DNA of 64,000 bases from Micromonospora luteifusca (GTDB taxonomy: Bacteria; Actinomycetota; Actinomycetes; Mycobacteriales; Micromonosporaceae), in NCBI RefSeq assembly GCF_016907275.1, contig NZ_JAFBBP010000001.1:2780001-2844000 (forward strand), written 5' to 3'. Both the position numbers and the translations under genes were made by a program. Under the pieces are notes generated by a model. That model saw nothing but the letters and a program-made list of their open reading frames with translations, was not told the origin of the DNA and made no database searches. This document shows, piece by piece, positions 47,446 through 58,077 of this stretch (within the stretch, counting starts at the first letter, position 1; each line of letters starts with the position of its first letter).

Positions 47446-48954
47446 CTACTCCGGGCGGACCAACGGGAAGAGGATCGTTTCCCGAATTCCGAGCCCGGTC
47501 AGGGCCATCAACAGCCGGTCGATTCCCATTCCCATACCGCCCGCCGGCGGCATTCCGTACTCCATCGCCCGGAGAAAGTCCTCGTCGAGACGCATCGCCT
47601 CGTCGTCGCCACGGGCCGCCAGCTGCGCCTGGGCCACCAGCCGCTCGCGCTGCACGACCGGGTCGACCAGCTCGGAGTACGCGGTGCCCAGCTCGAAGCC
47701 GAGCACGTAGAGGTCCCACTTCTCGGCCAGCCCCGGCTCACTGCGGTGCGCCCGGGTGAGCGGGCTGGTCTCCTCCGGGTAGTCCCGCACGAAGGTGGGT
47801 GCCTGCAAACCGGGGACGACCAGTTCCTCGAACAGTTCCTCGGCCAGCTTGCCCGGGCCCCACTTCGGGTCCACGGCCAATCCGACCTTGTCCGCGTACT
47901 CCACCAGGCGGGATCGGTCGGTGCGGACCGTGACCTCCTCGCCGAGTGCTTCGGAAAGCACGCCGAACAGAGTCACGGACCGCCACTCGCCGCCCAGGTC
48001 GAACTCCTGCCCGTCGGCGTGGGTCACCACCATCGAGCCGCTGACCGCGATCGCGGCCTGTTGCACGAGATTGCGGGTCAACTCGGCCATCGTGTCGTAG
48101 TCGCCGTACGCCTGGTACGTCTCCAACATCGCGAACTCCGGCGAGTGCGAAGAGTCGACACCCTCATTACGGAAGTTGCGGTTGATCTCGAAGACGCGGT
48201 CGACACCGCCGACCACGGCGCGCTTGAGAAACAGTTCCGGGGCGATTCGCAGATACAGATCGGTGTTCAACGCATTGCTGTGGGTCACGAACGGTCGGGC
48301 CGCCGCACCACCGTGCAGCAGTTGCAACATCGGCGTTTCCACCTCGATGAAACCCTGCCCGTGCAATGAATCGCGCAGACTGCGTACCGCGGCGGCTCGG
48401 GTACGGACCATCTCCCGTGCCTGCGGCCGGACGATCAGGTCGACGTAACGCTGCCGGACGCGGGCCTCCTCGGAGAGGGGCTTGTGCGCCACCGGCAACG
48501 GTCGCAGCGCCTTGGCGGTCATCTCCCACTGCTGAGCCAGCACCGACAGCTCACCCCGGCGGCTGGTGATCACCTCACCGGTGACGCCGACGTGGTCGCC
48601 CAGGTCGACGAGGCGCTTCCACGCCTCCAACCGCTCCGGCCCGACCCGGTCCAGGGAGAGCATCGCCTGCAACTCGGTGCCGTCGCCGTCGCGCAGAGTC
48701 GCGAAGCAGAGCTTGCCCGTGTTGCGTACGAAGATCACTCGGCCGGTGACGGCCACCTGGTCGCCGGTGGCGGTGTCGGTCGGCAGGTCGGCGTAGCCCG
48801 CCCGGACCTGCGCCAGGGTGGTCGTGCGGGGGAAGCCGACCGGGTAGGGCTCGACGCCCTCGGCGAGCATCCGGTCCCGCTTCTCCCGGCGGACCTTCAT
48901 CTGCTCGGGAAGGTCGTCGGCGGGGTCCACTGGCACGGCGTTCTGCTCGCTCAC
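47446..48954 (-). CDS. lysS: Lysyl-tRNA synthetase (class II)
   Basis: LysS charges tRNA-Lys. The 502-aa product has the OB-fold anticodon-binding domain ([20 protein letters not shown]), motif 2 region [20 protein letters not shown] and motif 3 [15 protein letters not shown]. The GTG at 48954 is preceded by GAGGAAG at good spacing; a GTG six codons upstream is an alternative. Gene order with clpC and lsr2 is conserved in actinobacteria. Confidence 0.96.
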   Translation of the reverse strand: MSEQNAVPVDPADDLPEQMKVRREKRDRMLAEGVEPYPVGFPRTTTLAQVRAGYADLPTDTATGDQVAVTGRVIFVRNTGKLCFATLRDGDGTELQAMLSLDRVGPERLEAWKRLVDLGDHVGVTGEVITSRRGELSVLAQQWEMTAKALRPLPVAHKPLSEEARVRQRYVDLIVRPQAREMVRTRAAAVRSLRDSLHGQGFIEVETPMLQLLHGGAAARPFVTHSNALNTDLYLRIAPELFLKRAVVGGVDRVFEINRNFRNEGVDSSHSPEFAMLETYQAYGDYDTMAELTRNLVQQAAIAVSGSMVVTHADGQEFDLGGEWRSVTLFGVLSEALGEEVTVRTDRSRLVEYADKVGLAVDPKWGPGKLAEELFEELVVPGLQAPTFVRDYPEETSPLTRAHRSEPGLAEKWDLYVLGFELGTAYSELVDPVVQRERLVAQAQLAARGDDEAMRLDEDFLRAMEYGMPPAGGMGMGIDRLLMALTGLGIRETILFPLVRPE

Positions 48955-49043
48955 GGCACGCTTCCTCGTCACGGGAGATACAGGGGGTCAGGCCCGAGCG
49001 TACTCAAGCGTCCCGGGGGCTGTTAGCGGATAACCTGCCCGTT

Positions 49044-49787
49044 ATGGTCGATCACACTCGGGCCCTCTCCTTCGGCGCTGCAGCGAACGATTACGACCGG
49101 TTCCGACCCAGCTATCCCGAAGAGGCGGTCCGCTGGGCGCTTGACGGTCTGGACGACAGCGCCCGGGTGGTCGACCTCGCCGCCGGCACCGGGATCCTGA
49201 CCCGGGTCGTGCGGACCATCGGGCACCAGGTGCTGCCGGTGGAGCCCGACCCCGGCATGCGCGCCCAACTGGACAGCACCACCCCGGATCTCACCGCCCA
49301 GGCCGGCAGCGCCGAGTCGATGCCGTTGCCGGACGGCAGCGCCGACGCGGTGCTGGTCGGGCAGGCCTACCACTGGTTCGACAAGGAACCCGCACACGCC
49401 GAGATCGCCCGCGTACTCCGGTCGGGCGGGACGTTCGCCCCGATCTGGAACATTCGTGACGAGCGGGCGGCCAGTTGGATGCTGGAGCTGACCCGGATCG
49501 CCGACCTCCGGGACAACGCCCCCGATCTGCGCAGGCAGGTCGCCGGCTTCGGGCCGGCCTTCGGGCCGGTGGAGGTGGCCCAGTTCGTGCACCGGACGCT
49601 GCTCACCCCGGACGAGCTGCTCGGCATGCTGCACACCCGCTCCTACTGGCTGACCGCCAGCAGTCAGGGGCGGGCCGAGGTCGACCGGAACGTACTCGAC
49701 CTCCTCGCCCGCCACCCGGACCTGGCCGGCCGGGAGACCATCGAGATGGCGTACCGGACCGTGGTCTATCGCGCCCGACGGCGGTGA
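49044..49787 (+). CDS. Class I SAM-dependent methyltransferase
   Basis: The 247-aa product has motif I VVDLAAGTGILTRVV and the segment DAVLVGQAYHWFDKEPAHAE. These resemble small-molecule methyltransferases of the UbiE/Methyltransf_11 type. The substrate is unknown. The ATG at 49044 follows TAACCT (49031-49036) by seven bases, again a leaderless arrangement. It is divergent from lysS and convergent with coaX. Confidence 0.85.
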   Translation: MVDHTRALSFGAAANDYDRFRPSYPEEAVRWALDGLDDSARVVDLAAGTGILTRVVRTIGHQVLPVEPDPGMRAQLDSTTPDLTAQAGSAESMPLPDGSADAVLVGQAYHWFDKEPAHAEIARVLRSGGTFAPIWNIRDERAASWMLELTRIADLRDNAPDLRRQVAGFGPAFGPVEVAQFVHRTLLTPDELLGMLHTRSYWLTASSQGRAEVDRNVLDLLARHPDLAGRETIEMAYRTVVYRARRR

Positions 49788-49823
49788 AGCCCCGCGCGAC
49801 GACCGACCCGGCGGCGACCCGGG

Positions 49824-50582
49824 TCACACGTTGCGGTCGTAGACCATCCGCAGGCCGATCAGCGTGATCATCGGCTCGTGGTGGGTGATGGTGCGGCATT
49901 CGTTGATCACCAGGGACGCCAGGCCCCCGGTGGCGATCACCGCCTTCACCTCACCCAACTCCTCGGTCATCCGCTCGACGATGCGGTCCACCTGGCCGGC
50001 AAAGCCGAAGTACAGGCCGGCCTGGAGGCACTCCACGGTGTTCTTCCCGATCACCGAGCGGGGCTTGGTGGCCTCGACCTTGCGCAGCTGGGCGGCCCGG
50101 GCGGCCAACGCGTCGAAGGAGATCTCGATGCCCGGGGCGAACGCCCCGCCGAGGAACTCACCCCGCCCGCTGATGACGTCGAAGTTGGTGGTGGTGCCGA
50201 AGTCCACCACGATCGACGGGCCGCCGTAGAGGGTGTACGCGGCGAGCGTGTTCACCACCCGGTCCGCGCCCACCTCCTTCGGGTTGTCGATCGCCAACTG
50301 CACCCCGGTCCGCACGCCCGGTTCGACGATGACGCTCGGCAGGTCGGCGTAGTAGCGGCCGAGCATGGTGCGCAGTGACCGCAGTGCGGCCGGCACCGTG
50401 GAGCAGGCGGCCACACCGGTGATCTCGACGTTGTCGCCGGCCAGCAGACCCCGGAACATCAGGCCCAACTCGTCCGCCGTCGAGCGGGCATCGGTCTTGA
50501 TCCGCCAGGAGTGCACCAGCTTGTCGCCGTCGAAGGTCGCCAGCACGGTGTTGGTGTTTCCGATGTCGATGCAGAGCAGCAC
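49824..50582 (-). CDS. coaX: Type III pantothenate kinase
   Basis: CoaX phosphorylates pantothenate, the first step from pantothenate to CoA, and is insensitive to CoA feedback. The 252-aa product has the ASKHA phosphate loop LCIDIGNTNTVLATFDGDK and VVDFGTTTNFDVI. Also seen are GAFAPGIEISFDALAARAAQ and VIATGGLASLV. The GTG at 50582 follows a minus-strand TAGGCT (50589-50594) by six bases, consistent with leaderless mRNA. panC and panD lie 5 kb away. Confidence 0.94.
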   Translation of the reverse strand: MLLCIDIGNTNTVLATFDGDKLVHSWRIKTDARSTADELGLMFRGLLAGDNVEITGVAACSTVPAALRSLRTMLGRYYADLPSVIVEPGVRTGVQLAIDNPKEVGADRVVNTLAAYTLYGGPSIVVDFGTTTNFDVISGRGEFLGGAFAPGIEISFDALAARAAQLRKVEATKPRSVIGKNTVECLQAGLYFGFAGQVDRIVERMTEELGEVKAVIATGGLASLVINECRTITHHEPMITLIGLRMVYDRNV

Positions 50583-50700
50583 GCACGCAGCCTAGACAAC
50601 GACCGTACGGGCGGGTGCGGACCGGCCGGCGGACCGTATCCTGCTTGTATCGCTACATGAGCATGGGTCAATCCACCGCGCGACCGGACGGGGAGCGGAC

Positions 50701-51792
50701 ATGTCGGGGACGTGGTGGGTTCGGGGTCGTAACACCCTGCGCCGACGCCGACGACACGTGCTGGTGCTGGTCGCCTTGGCCGGCGGCGCGATCTGGATGA
50801 TCGTGCAGGCGTGGCGGGCGTCCGTTCGGGAGAGCGGCAGCTTCACCGGCGACCTCTACCTCAACATCGGCGCCGCTCTGATCATGACGCTGCTGACCTA
50901 CGTGGTGCTCAACCCGCTCTTCCGCGAACTTCAGACGGTCAGCATCATCGAGCACCCCCGACTGGACCGGGACGCCCTGATCGAACGGGTCGCCCAGTCC
51001 CGGGAGATCGTGGCCATCCTGGAAACCTGGACCAGCATGCTGGAGGGCCCGTACGCGGCCCGGTTCGTGGCCGCGCTGCGCTCCGCGCTCGTCAACGGCG
51101 CCGCCGTCAAGGTGCTCCTGCTCGACCCGGACTCACCGGCGGTCCGACTGCGCGGCGAGGAGTTACGCCGACGGGACGCCTCGGTCGCCATCCTCAACAA
51201 CCTGTGGCACCTTGCGCGGCTCAGCGAGGAGTTGCCCGAGTCGGCCCGCGCCCGACTTCAGGTCCGGGTCTACAGCGCCGCCCCCTCCGTGCAGATGTAC
51301 CGCTGGGACGGCAAGGCGTTCATCTCGTTCTTCCCCGTGCAGGGCAGCACCTTCGACACCCAGCAGATCGAGGCGTTCGTCTCGACCCCGTTGGGCGAGT
51401 TCGTCGACGACCGGTTCGCCGAACTGTGGGACACCGCTCCCCTGGAGGACCTGGCGGCCTGCCTCACGCTGCGGCTCTGCCTGCGGCAAGCTGGTCGGGA
51501 CCTGGAGACCTGCGACGCGCTCTACGTACGCTCCGACGGCGAGTGGTACATCGCCGGCACCGACCTGGTACGCAACGTGGCCCGGCACGGCCTGGCCGGG
51601 CTGACCGTCGTGCTGGACCGGCCCGAGGCGGCCGGCGAGATCTTCGCCATCGGCGAGGCCGACGAGTTGCCGCCCGAGATCTACAACCGGGTGCTGGAGC
51701 TCTTCCGAGCCAAGTACGGCCTGGACGGCCGACAGGACACCGAGAACCGGGTGATCTTCAATCTGGCGACCAGCTCCCTGACCACCGTCTGA
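50701..51792 (+). CDS. Membrane-anchored phospholipase-D-fold-like protein
   Basis: The 363-aa product has two N-terminal helices (VLVLVALAGGAIWMIVQAW and IGAALIMTLLTYVVLNPLF) and a soluble domain. The domain resembles DUF5919/PLD-like proteins: an ILETWTSMLEGPYAARFVAAL helix followed by GAAVKVLLLDPDSPAV. The HKD catalytic motif is not present, so it is probably non-enzymatic or divergent. The ATG at 50701 has GGGGAG upstream. It lies between coaX and nadC and is not obviously tied to either. Confidence 0.55.
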   Translation: MSGTWWVRGRNTLRRRRRHVLVLVALAGGAIWMIVQAWRASVRESGSFTGDLYLNIGAALIMTLLTYVVLNPLFRELQTVSIIEHPRLDRDALIERVAQSREIVAILETWTSMLEGPYAARFVAALRSALVNGAAVKVLLLDPDSPAVRLRGEELRRRDASVAILNNLWHLARLSEELPESARARLQVRVYSAAPSVQMYRWDGKAFISFFPVQGSTFDTQQIEAFVSTPLGEFVDDRFAELWDTAPLEDLAACLTLRLCLRQAGRDLETCDALYVRSDGEWYIAGTDLVRNVARHGLAGLTVVLDRPEAAGEIFAIGEADELPPEIYNRVLELFRAKYGLDGRQDTENRVIFNLATSSLTTV

Positions 51793-51808
51793 GTCGCCGA
51801 CGCGCCCG

Positions 51809-52705
51809 CTACTCAATCCGCAGGTCCAGCGCGATGTCCAGGATCGGCGACGAGTGGGTCAACGCGCCCACCGAGAGGAAGTCGACGCCGGTGGCCGCGT
51901 ACCGGCCCGCCACCTCCAGGGTCAGCCCGCCGGTCGCCTCCAACTCCGCCCGGTCACCCACCGCGGCCACCGCCTCGGCCAGCACCTCCGGCGTCATGTT
52001 GTCGCAGAGCAGGAAATCCGCCCCGGCCTCCACCGCCTCCACCGCCTCGTCGACCGTGGTCACCTCGACCTGCACCGGCACCTCCGGGAACGCCTCCCGG
52101 ACCCGCCGGTAGGCCGGCGTGATGCCCCCGGCCGCCAGCTTGTGGTTGTCCTTGATCATGGCCACGTCGTAGAGGCCCATCCGCTTGTTGGTGCCGCCGC
52201 CGGCCCGCACCGCGTACTTCTCCAGCGCCCGCAGGCCCGGCGTCGTCTTGCGGGTGTCCAGCACCATCGCCTTCGTGCCAGCCAACGCGTCCGCCCAGGC
52301 GCGGGTGTGGGTGGCCACCCCGGACATCCGGCAGAGCAGGTTGAGCGCCGTCCGTTCGGCCGTCAGCAGCAGCCGGGTCGGGCCGGTCACCGTCGCCAGC
52401 ACCGCACCGCGGGCCACCCGCTCGCCGTCGCGGGCCACCACCGACACCTCGACGGTACGACCGAAGCCCGTCACCTCGCCGACCAACTCGAACACGGCGG
52501 CGGCCACAGCCATCCCGGCCAGCACACCGTCCGCACGGGCCACCAGATCGGCGGTGTCGGTCTGCTCCGCCGGAATGGTGGCCACGCTCGTGACGTCCAG
52601 GAAATCCGGGCCCAGATCCTCGATCAGCGCGGTCTCGATCACCTGCCGCACCTGCGCCGGATCCAACCCTGCCGCCTGCAAAGCCGCCTGCGTCGACTCC
52701 GTCAT
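51809..52705 (-). CDS. nadC: Nicotinate-nucleotide pyrophosphorylase (carboxylating)
   Basis: NadC converts quinolinate and PRPP to nicotinate mononucleotide. The 298-aa product has the segments LLCRMSGVATHTRAW, LDTRKTTPGLRALEKYAV and GGGTNKRMGLYD, with the MIKDNH motif. The ATG at 52705 overlaps the nadB stop (ATGA) and has GGGAGGGG upstream, so it is coupled to nadB. nadA is not in the window. Confidence 0.96.
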   Translation of the reverse strand: MTESTQAALQAAGLDPAQVRQVIETALIEDLGPDFLDVTSVATIPAEQTDTADLVARADGVLAGMAVAAAVFELVGEVTGFGRTVEVSVVARDGERVARGAVLATVTGPTRLLLTAERTALNLLCRMSGVATHTRAWADALAGTKAMVLDTRKTTPGLRALEKYAVRAGGGTNKRMGLYDVAMIKDNHKLAAGGITPAYRRVREAFPEVPVQVEVTTVDEAVEAVEAGADFLLCDNMTPEVLAEAVAAVGDRAELEATGGLTLEVAGRYAATGVDFLSVGALTHSSPILDIALDLRIE

Positions 52706-54399
52706 GAAGATCGCCCCTCCCAGTGCTGCCCTATCCGGCCCTGCGCCCCAACCGACCCGACCAGGTGGCCCAGCCACCGCTCGTCGGCCGTCGGAAAATC
52801 CTCCCGCCAGTGGCAACCCCGAGTCTCGCCGCGCGCGTACGCGGCAGCAACCAGCGTGGACGCCACGGTGAGCAGGTTGGTCGCCTCCCAGTCGGCGGTC
52901 CGCGGCCGGCCCCGGGCAGCGCCCAGCTCGGTCAGCGTTCCGGCTGTCTCGGCCAGCGTCGCCGCGGATCGGAGCACCCCGGCCCCCCGCGTCATCGCCC
53001 GTTGCAGGGTCGGCGTCACCTCCGCGGGCAGCACCCAGCCGGCGCCCCCGCGCCAGGCACCGGTGTCCGCCGGCTGAACCTGCTCGGGCAGACCGGCCGC
53101 AATGTCCTCAGCGATCCGCCGGGAGAAGACCAGACCCTCCAGCAGCGAATTGCTGGCCAGCCGATTCGCGCCGTGCACACCCGTGCAGGCCACCTCGCCG
53201 CAGGCGTACAGGCCCGGGATGGAGGTGCGGCCGCGCAGATCGGTGCGGACGCCGCCGGATGCGTAGTGGGCGGCCGGTGCCACCGGAATCAGGTCGGTCG
53301 CCGGGTCCACGCCGATCGCCAGGCAGGACGCCACGATGGTGGGGAACCGCCCGGCCAGGAAGTCCCCACCCAGGTGCCGCGCGTCGAGGAAGACGTGGTC
53401 CGCGCCGGTGGCCAGCAACACCCGGTGGATGCCCTTGGCCACCACGTCCCGGGGTGCCAGCTCGGCCAACTCGTGCTGGCCCACCATGAACCGCTTGCCG
53501 TCGGCATCCACCAGGTACGCGCCCTCACCGCGCAACGCCTCGGAGACCAGCGGCTGCTGCGCGTGCCCGGCACCGGGGACTCCCGCGCCGGGTGGAGTGA
53601 TCAGGGCGGTCGGGTGGAACTGGACGAACTCCACGTCGGTCACCGCCGCGCCGGCCCGCATCGCCAGCGCCACCCCGTCGCCGGTGGAGACCGCCGGGTT
53701 GGTGGTGGCCGCGAAGATCTGCCCCATCCCGCCGGTGGCGAGCACCACCGCCCGGGCCAGCAGGGCACCGACGCCGTCCTCGCTGCCCTCGCCGAGCACG
53801 TGCAGGGTGATCCCGCAGGCCGGCCCGAGCCCGTCCGGGCCGTCGCCGGGCGCGCGCAGCAGGTCGAGCACCAGGGCGTGTTCGACCAGCCGGATCCACG
53901 GGTCGCGCTGCACCGCGGCGTGCAGGGCCCGCTGCACCTCCGCACCGGTAGCGTCGCCGCCCGCGTGCACGATCCGGTCCGCCCGGTGCCCGCCCTCACG
54001 GGTCAGCATCAAGGAGCCGTCCGGGTGACGATCGAACTCCGCCCCGATGCGCATCAGCTCCCGCAGCCGGGTCGGGCCCTCCTCGACCAGCACCCGGACC
54101 GCCGCCGGGTCGCAGAGCCCAACCCCGGCGACCTCGGTGTCACGGGCATGCGCCGCCGGGGTGTCCGTCGGGTCGAGCACCGCGGCGATGCCGCCCTGCG
54201 CCCATCGGGTCGAACCATCATCGATGTTGACCTTGGTGACCACCGTGACGTGCAGACCCGCCTCACGCAGGTGCAGCGCCGCGGTCAACCCGGCCACCCC
54301 GGAACCCACCACGATCACGTCGGTGGTCTCCACCCAGCCGGGCGCGGGCGCGGCCAGCAACGCGGGCAGGGCCGGCAGGTCGATGGTGGGAAGGTCCAT
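52702..54399 (-). CDS. nadB: L-aspartate oxidase
   Basis: NadB oxidises L-aspartate to iminoaspartate with FAD, the first step of NAD synthesis. The 565-aa product has the dinucleotide-binding VIVVGSGVAGLTAALHL, the FAD segment GSTRWAQGGIAAVLDP and GGDATGAEVQRALHAAV. The succinate-dehydrogenase-like signature region RTSIPGLYACGEVACTGVHG is also present. The ATG at 54399 is used here; a TTG four codons earlier is possible. nadC follows with an ATGA overlap. Confidence 0.94.
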   Translation of the reverse strand: MDLPTIDLPALPALLAAPAPGWVETTDVIVVGSGVAGLTAALHLREAGLHVTVVTKVNIDDGSTRWAQGGIAAVLDPTDTPAAHARDTEVAGVGLCDPAAVRVLVEEGPTRLRELMRIGAEFDRHPDGSLMLTREGGHRADRIVHAGGDATGAEVQRALHAAVQRDPWIRLVEHALVLDLLRAPGDGPDGLGPACGITLHVLGEGSEDGVGALLARAVVLATGGMGQIFAATTNPAVSTGDGVALAMRAGAAVTDVEFVQFHPTALITPPGAGVPGAGHAQQPLVSEALRGEGAYLVDADGKRFMVGQHELAELAPRDVVAKGIHRVLLATGADHVFLDARHLGGDFLAGRFPTIVASCLAIGVDPATDLIPVAPAAHYASGGVRTDLRGRTSIPGLYACGEVACTGVHGANRLASNSLLEGLVFSRRIAEDIAAGLPEQVQPADTGAWRGGAGWVLPAEVTPTLQRAMTRGAGVLRSAATLAETAGTLTELGAARGRPRTADWEATNLLTVASTLVAAAYARGETRGCHWREDFPTADERWLGHLVGSVGAQGRIGQHWEGRSS

Positions 54400-54507
54400 C
54401 CCCTCAGTCAACCCGAACCGTCCTCGTCCGGGGCGGCGGGGGCGGGACGAGTGTTTTCGGCGACCCCGTCCGGCGTCGCCCGCGCGGTGCCGACCGTCAG
54501 GCCGTGG

Positions 54508-55404
54508 TCACTTCGTCCGGACCGGTAGGCCAGCCGGGCCCGCGCCCTTCAGCGAAACAGTCACCGTACGGTCGCTGAGCCACAGGTAGCAGCGGACGCC
54601 CCGGTCACCGACCCGCCAGCGTCCCGCACCCGGAGGGCGGACCACCACACCGCTGCGGAAGTTCAGCCTGGCGTCGTCCGGCACACCCACGAACCGGGCG
54701 AGGGCGCTCCGGCAGCCGGTGTAGAGCGGAGCCCAGTCGGAGTCACGGCTCGGGTACGCCATGTCCGGTGCACGCCACACCCCGACGAACTCGGCGTCGT
54801 GCTGTTGTGCGCACTCCACCGGGGCCAGCGTCTGCACGGCCCGACCGGCCGCCTTGCGGGTCTGCTGACAGCCGAGCCGCAGCCCGGCGGCCCCCTTCAA
54901 CGCGTCCCGCAGGCTGCCCGATCGAACCACCACGGTGGCCCCAGCCTCGACCGTGTTCAGCTCGGTGAGGTCGCACCGGAACCAACGGGAGCCCGCCGCC
55001 CAGCCGGGCCCGGAGGGCAGCGCCACCGACAGTCGCAGTCGGCCGGCCCGCCAGTCGTCGCCCACGTAGCCGGTCGCCCGGGTGTCGCACTCGGCGAACG
55101 CGCCCCGCAACTCCGCCGAGCCACCCGCCGGGGCGCTCGACCGCTCGACCGGGAACGCCCCCACATGCACGGTCTCCACCCGGTGCGGGCCGGCGCAGTC
55201 CACCGGCTCGTAGCTGGCCAGGGTGACCACATCGAGGAAGTCGGCGGCCTGACACACACCGGCGGCCGGGGTGAACGCCGACGGCGGCGGCAGCGCCGCC
55301 CAGTCGTCGGTCAGGTCACCATCCAGGCCACCGGAGCCGGCGCAGCCCACCAGCAGCACCGCCGCCACGGCAGCGGCGAACAGGGTCGTCGTGGCTCTGC
55401 GCAT
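54508..55404 (-). CDS. Septum-formation-family lipoprotein
   Basis: The 298-aa product has a lipoprotein signal (FAAAVAAVLLVGC) and two related outer units, each with paired cysteines. The first spans AGVCQAADF to SRWFRCDL and the second LRLGCQQT to GVRCYLW. Both contain a C-x-x-x-H pattern (DCAGPHRVE and ECAQQHDAE). This matches the actinobacterial septum-formation domain family of uncertain function. The ATG at 55404 has GGGGGAGG upstream. Confidence 0.75.
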   Translation of the reverse strand: MRRATTTLFAAAVAAVLLVGCAGSGGLDGDLTDDWAALPPPSAFTPAAGVCQAADFLDVVTLASYEPVDCAGPHRVETVHVGAFPVERSSAPAGGSAELRGAFAECDTRATGYVGDDWRAGRLRLSVALPSGPGWAAGSRWFRCDLTELNTVEAGATVVVRSGSLRDALKGAAGLRLGCQQTRKAAGRAVQTLAPVECAQQHDAEFVGVWRAPDMAYPSRDSDWAPLYTGCRSALARFVGVPDDARLNFRSGVVVRPPGAGRWRVGDRGVRCYLWLSDRTVTVSLKGAGPAGLPVRTK

Positions 55405-55499
55405 AGCGGCCTCCCCCAGCCACCGCCGGCTTCCGCCAGCGCGCCAAGGGTAACCGGAAATGACCTTCCGGTAACAGACCGGAATCGCGTCGCGGGAGA

Positions 55500-55928
55500 T
55501 CAGACTCCGGACAGGGCCAGCGGGCTGGGCACCGGATCACCGACCATGCCGGGCGCCACAGCGGCGGGGTCAGCGCCCAACTCGATCACCCGATTGTCGG
55601 CGTTCACGTGGACCACCCGCGGCCGGTACGACCGGGCCTCGGCGTCGTCCATCTGCCCGTACGAAATCAGGATGACCAGGTCACCGGGGTGCACCAGGTG
55701 CGCGGCGGCACCGTTGATACCGATCACACCGCTGCCCCGCTCGCCCGGGATCACGTACGTCTCCAGCCGGGCACCGTTGGTGATGTCCACGATCGCCACC
55801 TGCTCGCCGGGGAGCAGGTCGGCGGCGTCGAGCAGGTCCTCGTCCACCGTCACCGAACCGACGTAGTGCAGGTCGGCCTGCGTCACCGTGGCCCGGTGGA
55901 TCTTCGACTTGAGCATCGTCCGCAGCAT
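55500..55928 (-). CDS. panD: Aspartate 1-decarboxylase
   Basis: PanD makes beta-alanine for pantothenate. It is a pyruvoyl enzyme that cleaves itself between Gly24 and Ser25, seen here as [10 protein letters not shown]. The 142-aa proenzyme also carries the conserved [10 protein letters not shown] and [14 protein letters not shown] segments. It lies 44 bp downstream of panC on the same strand. Confidence 0.97.
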   Translation of the reverse strand: MLRTMLKSKIHRATVTQADLHYVGSVTVDEDLLDAADLLPGEQVAIVDITNGARLETYVIPGERGSGVIGINGAAAHLVHPGDLVILISYGQMDDAEARSYRPRVVHVNADNRVIELGADPAAVAPGMVGDPVPSPLALSGV

Positions 55929-55972
55929 TGGGGTGGCCTTTCACGAAAGTGGTGGAGGGTGGTGCGGCCAGG

Positions 55973-56821
55973 TCAGGGGCGAGGTGCGAGGTGGATCGCC
56001 GCGTTGTCGATCAACCGGGTGGCACCCACCCACGCGGCGATCACCAGCCGGGCCGGCCCGGACACCAACCCCGGCTCCAACTCGGGATCGGTGAGCACCA
56101 GGTAGTCGAGGCGGGCACCCGGCGCACCTGCACCGAACGCGGCGTGTGCGGCGGTCAGCACCGCACCCGCGTCCAGGCCCTCGTCGGCGGCCTGCCCACC
56201 GGCCCGCAGCGCGGCGGACAAACTCAGCGCGGCGTCCCGCTCCGGCTCGCTCAGGTAGCGGTTGCGGCTGGACAGCGCCAACCCGTCCGGCTCCCGAACG
56301 GTCGGCACGCCCACCACCTCGACCGGCACGTCCAGGTCCCGGGTCATCCGACGGACCAGGGTGAGCTGCTGGTAGTCCTTCTCGCCGAAGAACGCCAGGT
56401 CCGGCTGGGTGAGTTGGAGCAGCTTCAGCACCACCGTGAGTACGCCGTGGAAGAAGCCGGGGCGGCTCGCCCCCTCCAACTCCGCGCCGAGCGGGCCCGG
56501 GTCGAGGCGTACGCGGGGCTGGCCGTCCGGGTACATGTCGGCCACCGACGGGGCAAAGACGAGATCCGCACCCGCCCGCCGGCACACCTCCAGATCCGCG
56601 TCGAGGGTGCGCGGGTAGCGGTCGAAGTCCTCGTTCGGCCCGAACTGCAGCGGGTTCACGAAGATCGTCACCAGCACGTGGTCGGCCTGCTCCCGGGCCG
56701 CACGCAGCAACGTCTCATGCCCGGAGTGCAACGCACCCATGGTCATCACCACACCGACCGTGCCCGTCAGCCCAGCCCGGGCCTCGGCCAACTCGGCGCG
56801 CGTGTGCACAACCTGCGTCAT
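55973..56821 (-). CDS. panC: Pantothenate synthetase
   Basis: PanC joins pantoate and beta-alanine using ATP. The 282-aa product has the nucleotidyl-transferase motif [14 protein letters not shown] (HxGH), [30 protein letters not shown] and SSRNRYLS. The ATG at 56821 overlaps the stop of the DUF2520 gene (ATGA). DUF2520-panC-panD thus forms a coupled operon. Confidence 0.97.
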   Translation of the reverse strand: MTQVVHTRAELAEARAGLTGTVGVVMTMGALHSGHETLLRAAREQADHVLVTIFVNPLQFGPNEDFDRYPRTLDADLEVCRRAGADLVFAPSVADMYPDGQPRVRLDPGPLGAELEGASRPGFFHGVLTVVLKLLQLTQPDLAFFGEKDYQQLTLVRRMTRDLDVPVEVVGVPTVREPDGLALSSRNRYLSEPERDAALSLSAALRAGGQAADEGLDAGAVLTAAHAAFGAGAPGARLDYLVLTDPELEPGLVSGPARLVIAAWVGATRLIDNAAIHLAPRP

Positions 56822-57774
56822 GCCGTCACCTCCCTGTTGCTGTCGGCCAGCACACCGAGCAGCGACTGCGCGTCGACCGGCCGCAGTCGGCCGGCGGCGA
56901 TCGCCCGGTCGGCGGTCCGGCGGGCCAGCGCACGGTACGCGGGAACAGACTCCGGTGCGGTGGCGGCCAACCGGTCCAGGTGCCGCTGGACGGTGCCCGC
57001 GTCGCCACGGGAGACCGGGCCGGTCAGCGCGTCGTCACCGAGCCGCAGCGCGTTCTCCAGGGCGGCCCGCAGCAGTGGGGCGAGCACCTTCTCCGGCCGG
57101 GCCACCCCGGCGTCGCGCAGCCGGTCGGTCGCCTCGTTGACCAGGGTCACCAGGTGGTTCGCGCCGTGGGCCAGCGCGGCGTGGTAGAGCGGGCGGTCCG
57201 ACTCGGCCACCCACTCGGGCACGCCGCCCAGGTCGGCGACCAGCCGGGCAGCGAGCGGGCGCAACTCCGCCGGGGCGGTCACCCCGTACGAGATGCCGGC
57301 CAGCCGGGCCAGGTCGTCTGGCGTACCGGTGAAGGTCATCGCCGGGTGCAGGGCGAGCGGCCGGGCACCGACCTCGGCGGCCGGCCCCAGCACGGCCAGT
57401 CCGTGCGCTCCCGAGGTGTGCGCGACGATCTGGCCCGGGTGCAGCGCGCCCCGCTCCGCGAGGTCGGTCACCACACCGGCCAGCTCGTCGTCCGGCACCG
57501 CGATCAGCAGCAGGTCGGCGGCGGCGTGGGCCACGGCGGCGACCGGGCGGCGGGGCACCTCGGGCAACAGCAGGGCGAGGCGGGCGCGGCTGGCTCCGGA
57601 ACTGCCGGAGACGGCGACCACCCGATGCCCGGCGGCGGCGAGCGCGGCGCCCAGCACGGCGCCGACCCGACCGGCGCCAACGACACCGACGGTGAGCAGA
57701 CGGGAGGTGGCGGGGGTGCCGAGAACGGCGGGCCCGCGCGGGGCGGCCGGACGCGGGCGCAGCGGTGCGCTCAT
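56818..57774 (-). CDS. Rossmann / DUF2520 protein linked to pantothenate synthesis
   Basis: The 318-aa product has a Rossmann domain ([20 protein letters not shown]) and a helical DUF2520 domain ([20 protein letters not shown]). The layout matches ketopantoate-reductase-like dehydrogenases, and position before panC is conserved (Rv3603c). It could supply pantoate by reducing ketopantoate, but that is inference. The ATG at 57774 is chosen because upstream residues are antisense-like. Confidence 0.8.
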   Translation of the reverse strand: MSAPLRPRPAAPRGPAVLGTPATSRLLTVGVVGAGRVGAVLGAALAAAGHRVVAVSGSSGASRARLALLLPEVPRRPVAAVAHAAADLLLIAVPDDELAGVVTDLAERGALHPGQIVAHTSGAHGLAVLGPAAEVGARPLALHPAMTFTGTPDDLARLAGISYGVTAPAELRPLAARLVADLGGVPEWVAESDRPLYHAALAHGANHLVTLVNEATDRLRDAGVARPEKVLAPLLRAALENALRLGDDALTGPVSRGDAGTVQRHLDRLAATAPESVPAYRALARRTADRAIAAGRLRPVDAQSLLGVLADSNREVTA

Positions 57775-58077
57775 GACGACGATCCAGTCCTCGAGAAGGG
57801 GTACCGGTCGATCGCAAGTATGCGCCCGGCCTACCGAACCCGGACAAGCATGTGTGAAAACCTTCACCACCGCCGGAAGTGCCCTTCGCCACCGTCCCCG
57901 ACCGCCCCAGGAGCGCTGCCCACCAGCGCGTTCCCGCAACATCTTGATCAATTGATGAAAAATAGGCACCCGGAGCGTTTCTGACCTACTTTTCATCACC
58001 TGATCACCGCACGGCCCTCCGGCGTCGAGCCGGCCACTGCGGGTGATCACGGCGCACGAGAGACTCGGAGTGAGCTG
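57775..58077. promoter_or_regulatory. Divergent region with AT-rich inverted repeat upstream of midA
   Basis: The 303-bp gap separates the panC operon from the MidA-type gene. An inverted repeat of 14-nt arms with one mismatch (TGATGAAAAATAGG at 57953-57966 and its complement at 57985-57998) has an 18-nt spacer and is AT-rich. It is preceded by TTGATCAATTGATG. Arm centres are 32 bp apart, three helical turns, which suits a dimeric or tetrameric regulator. No gene is visible. Confidence 0.5.
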
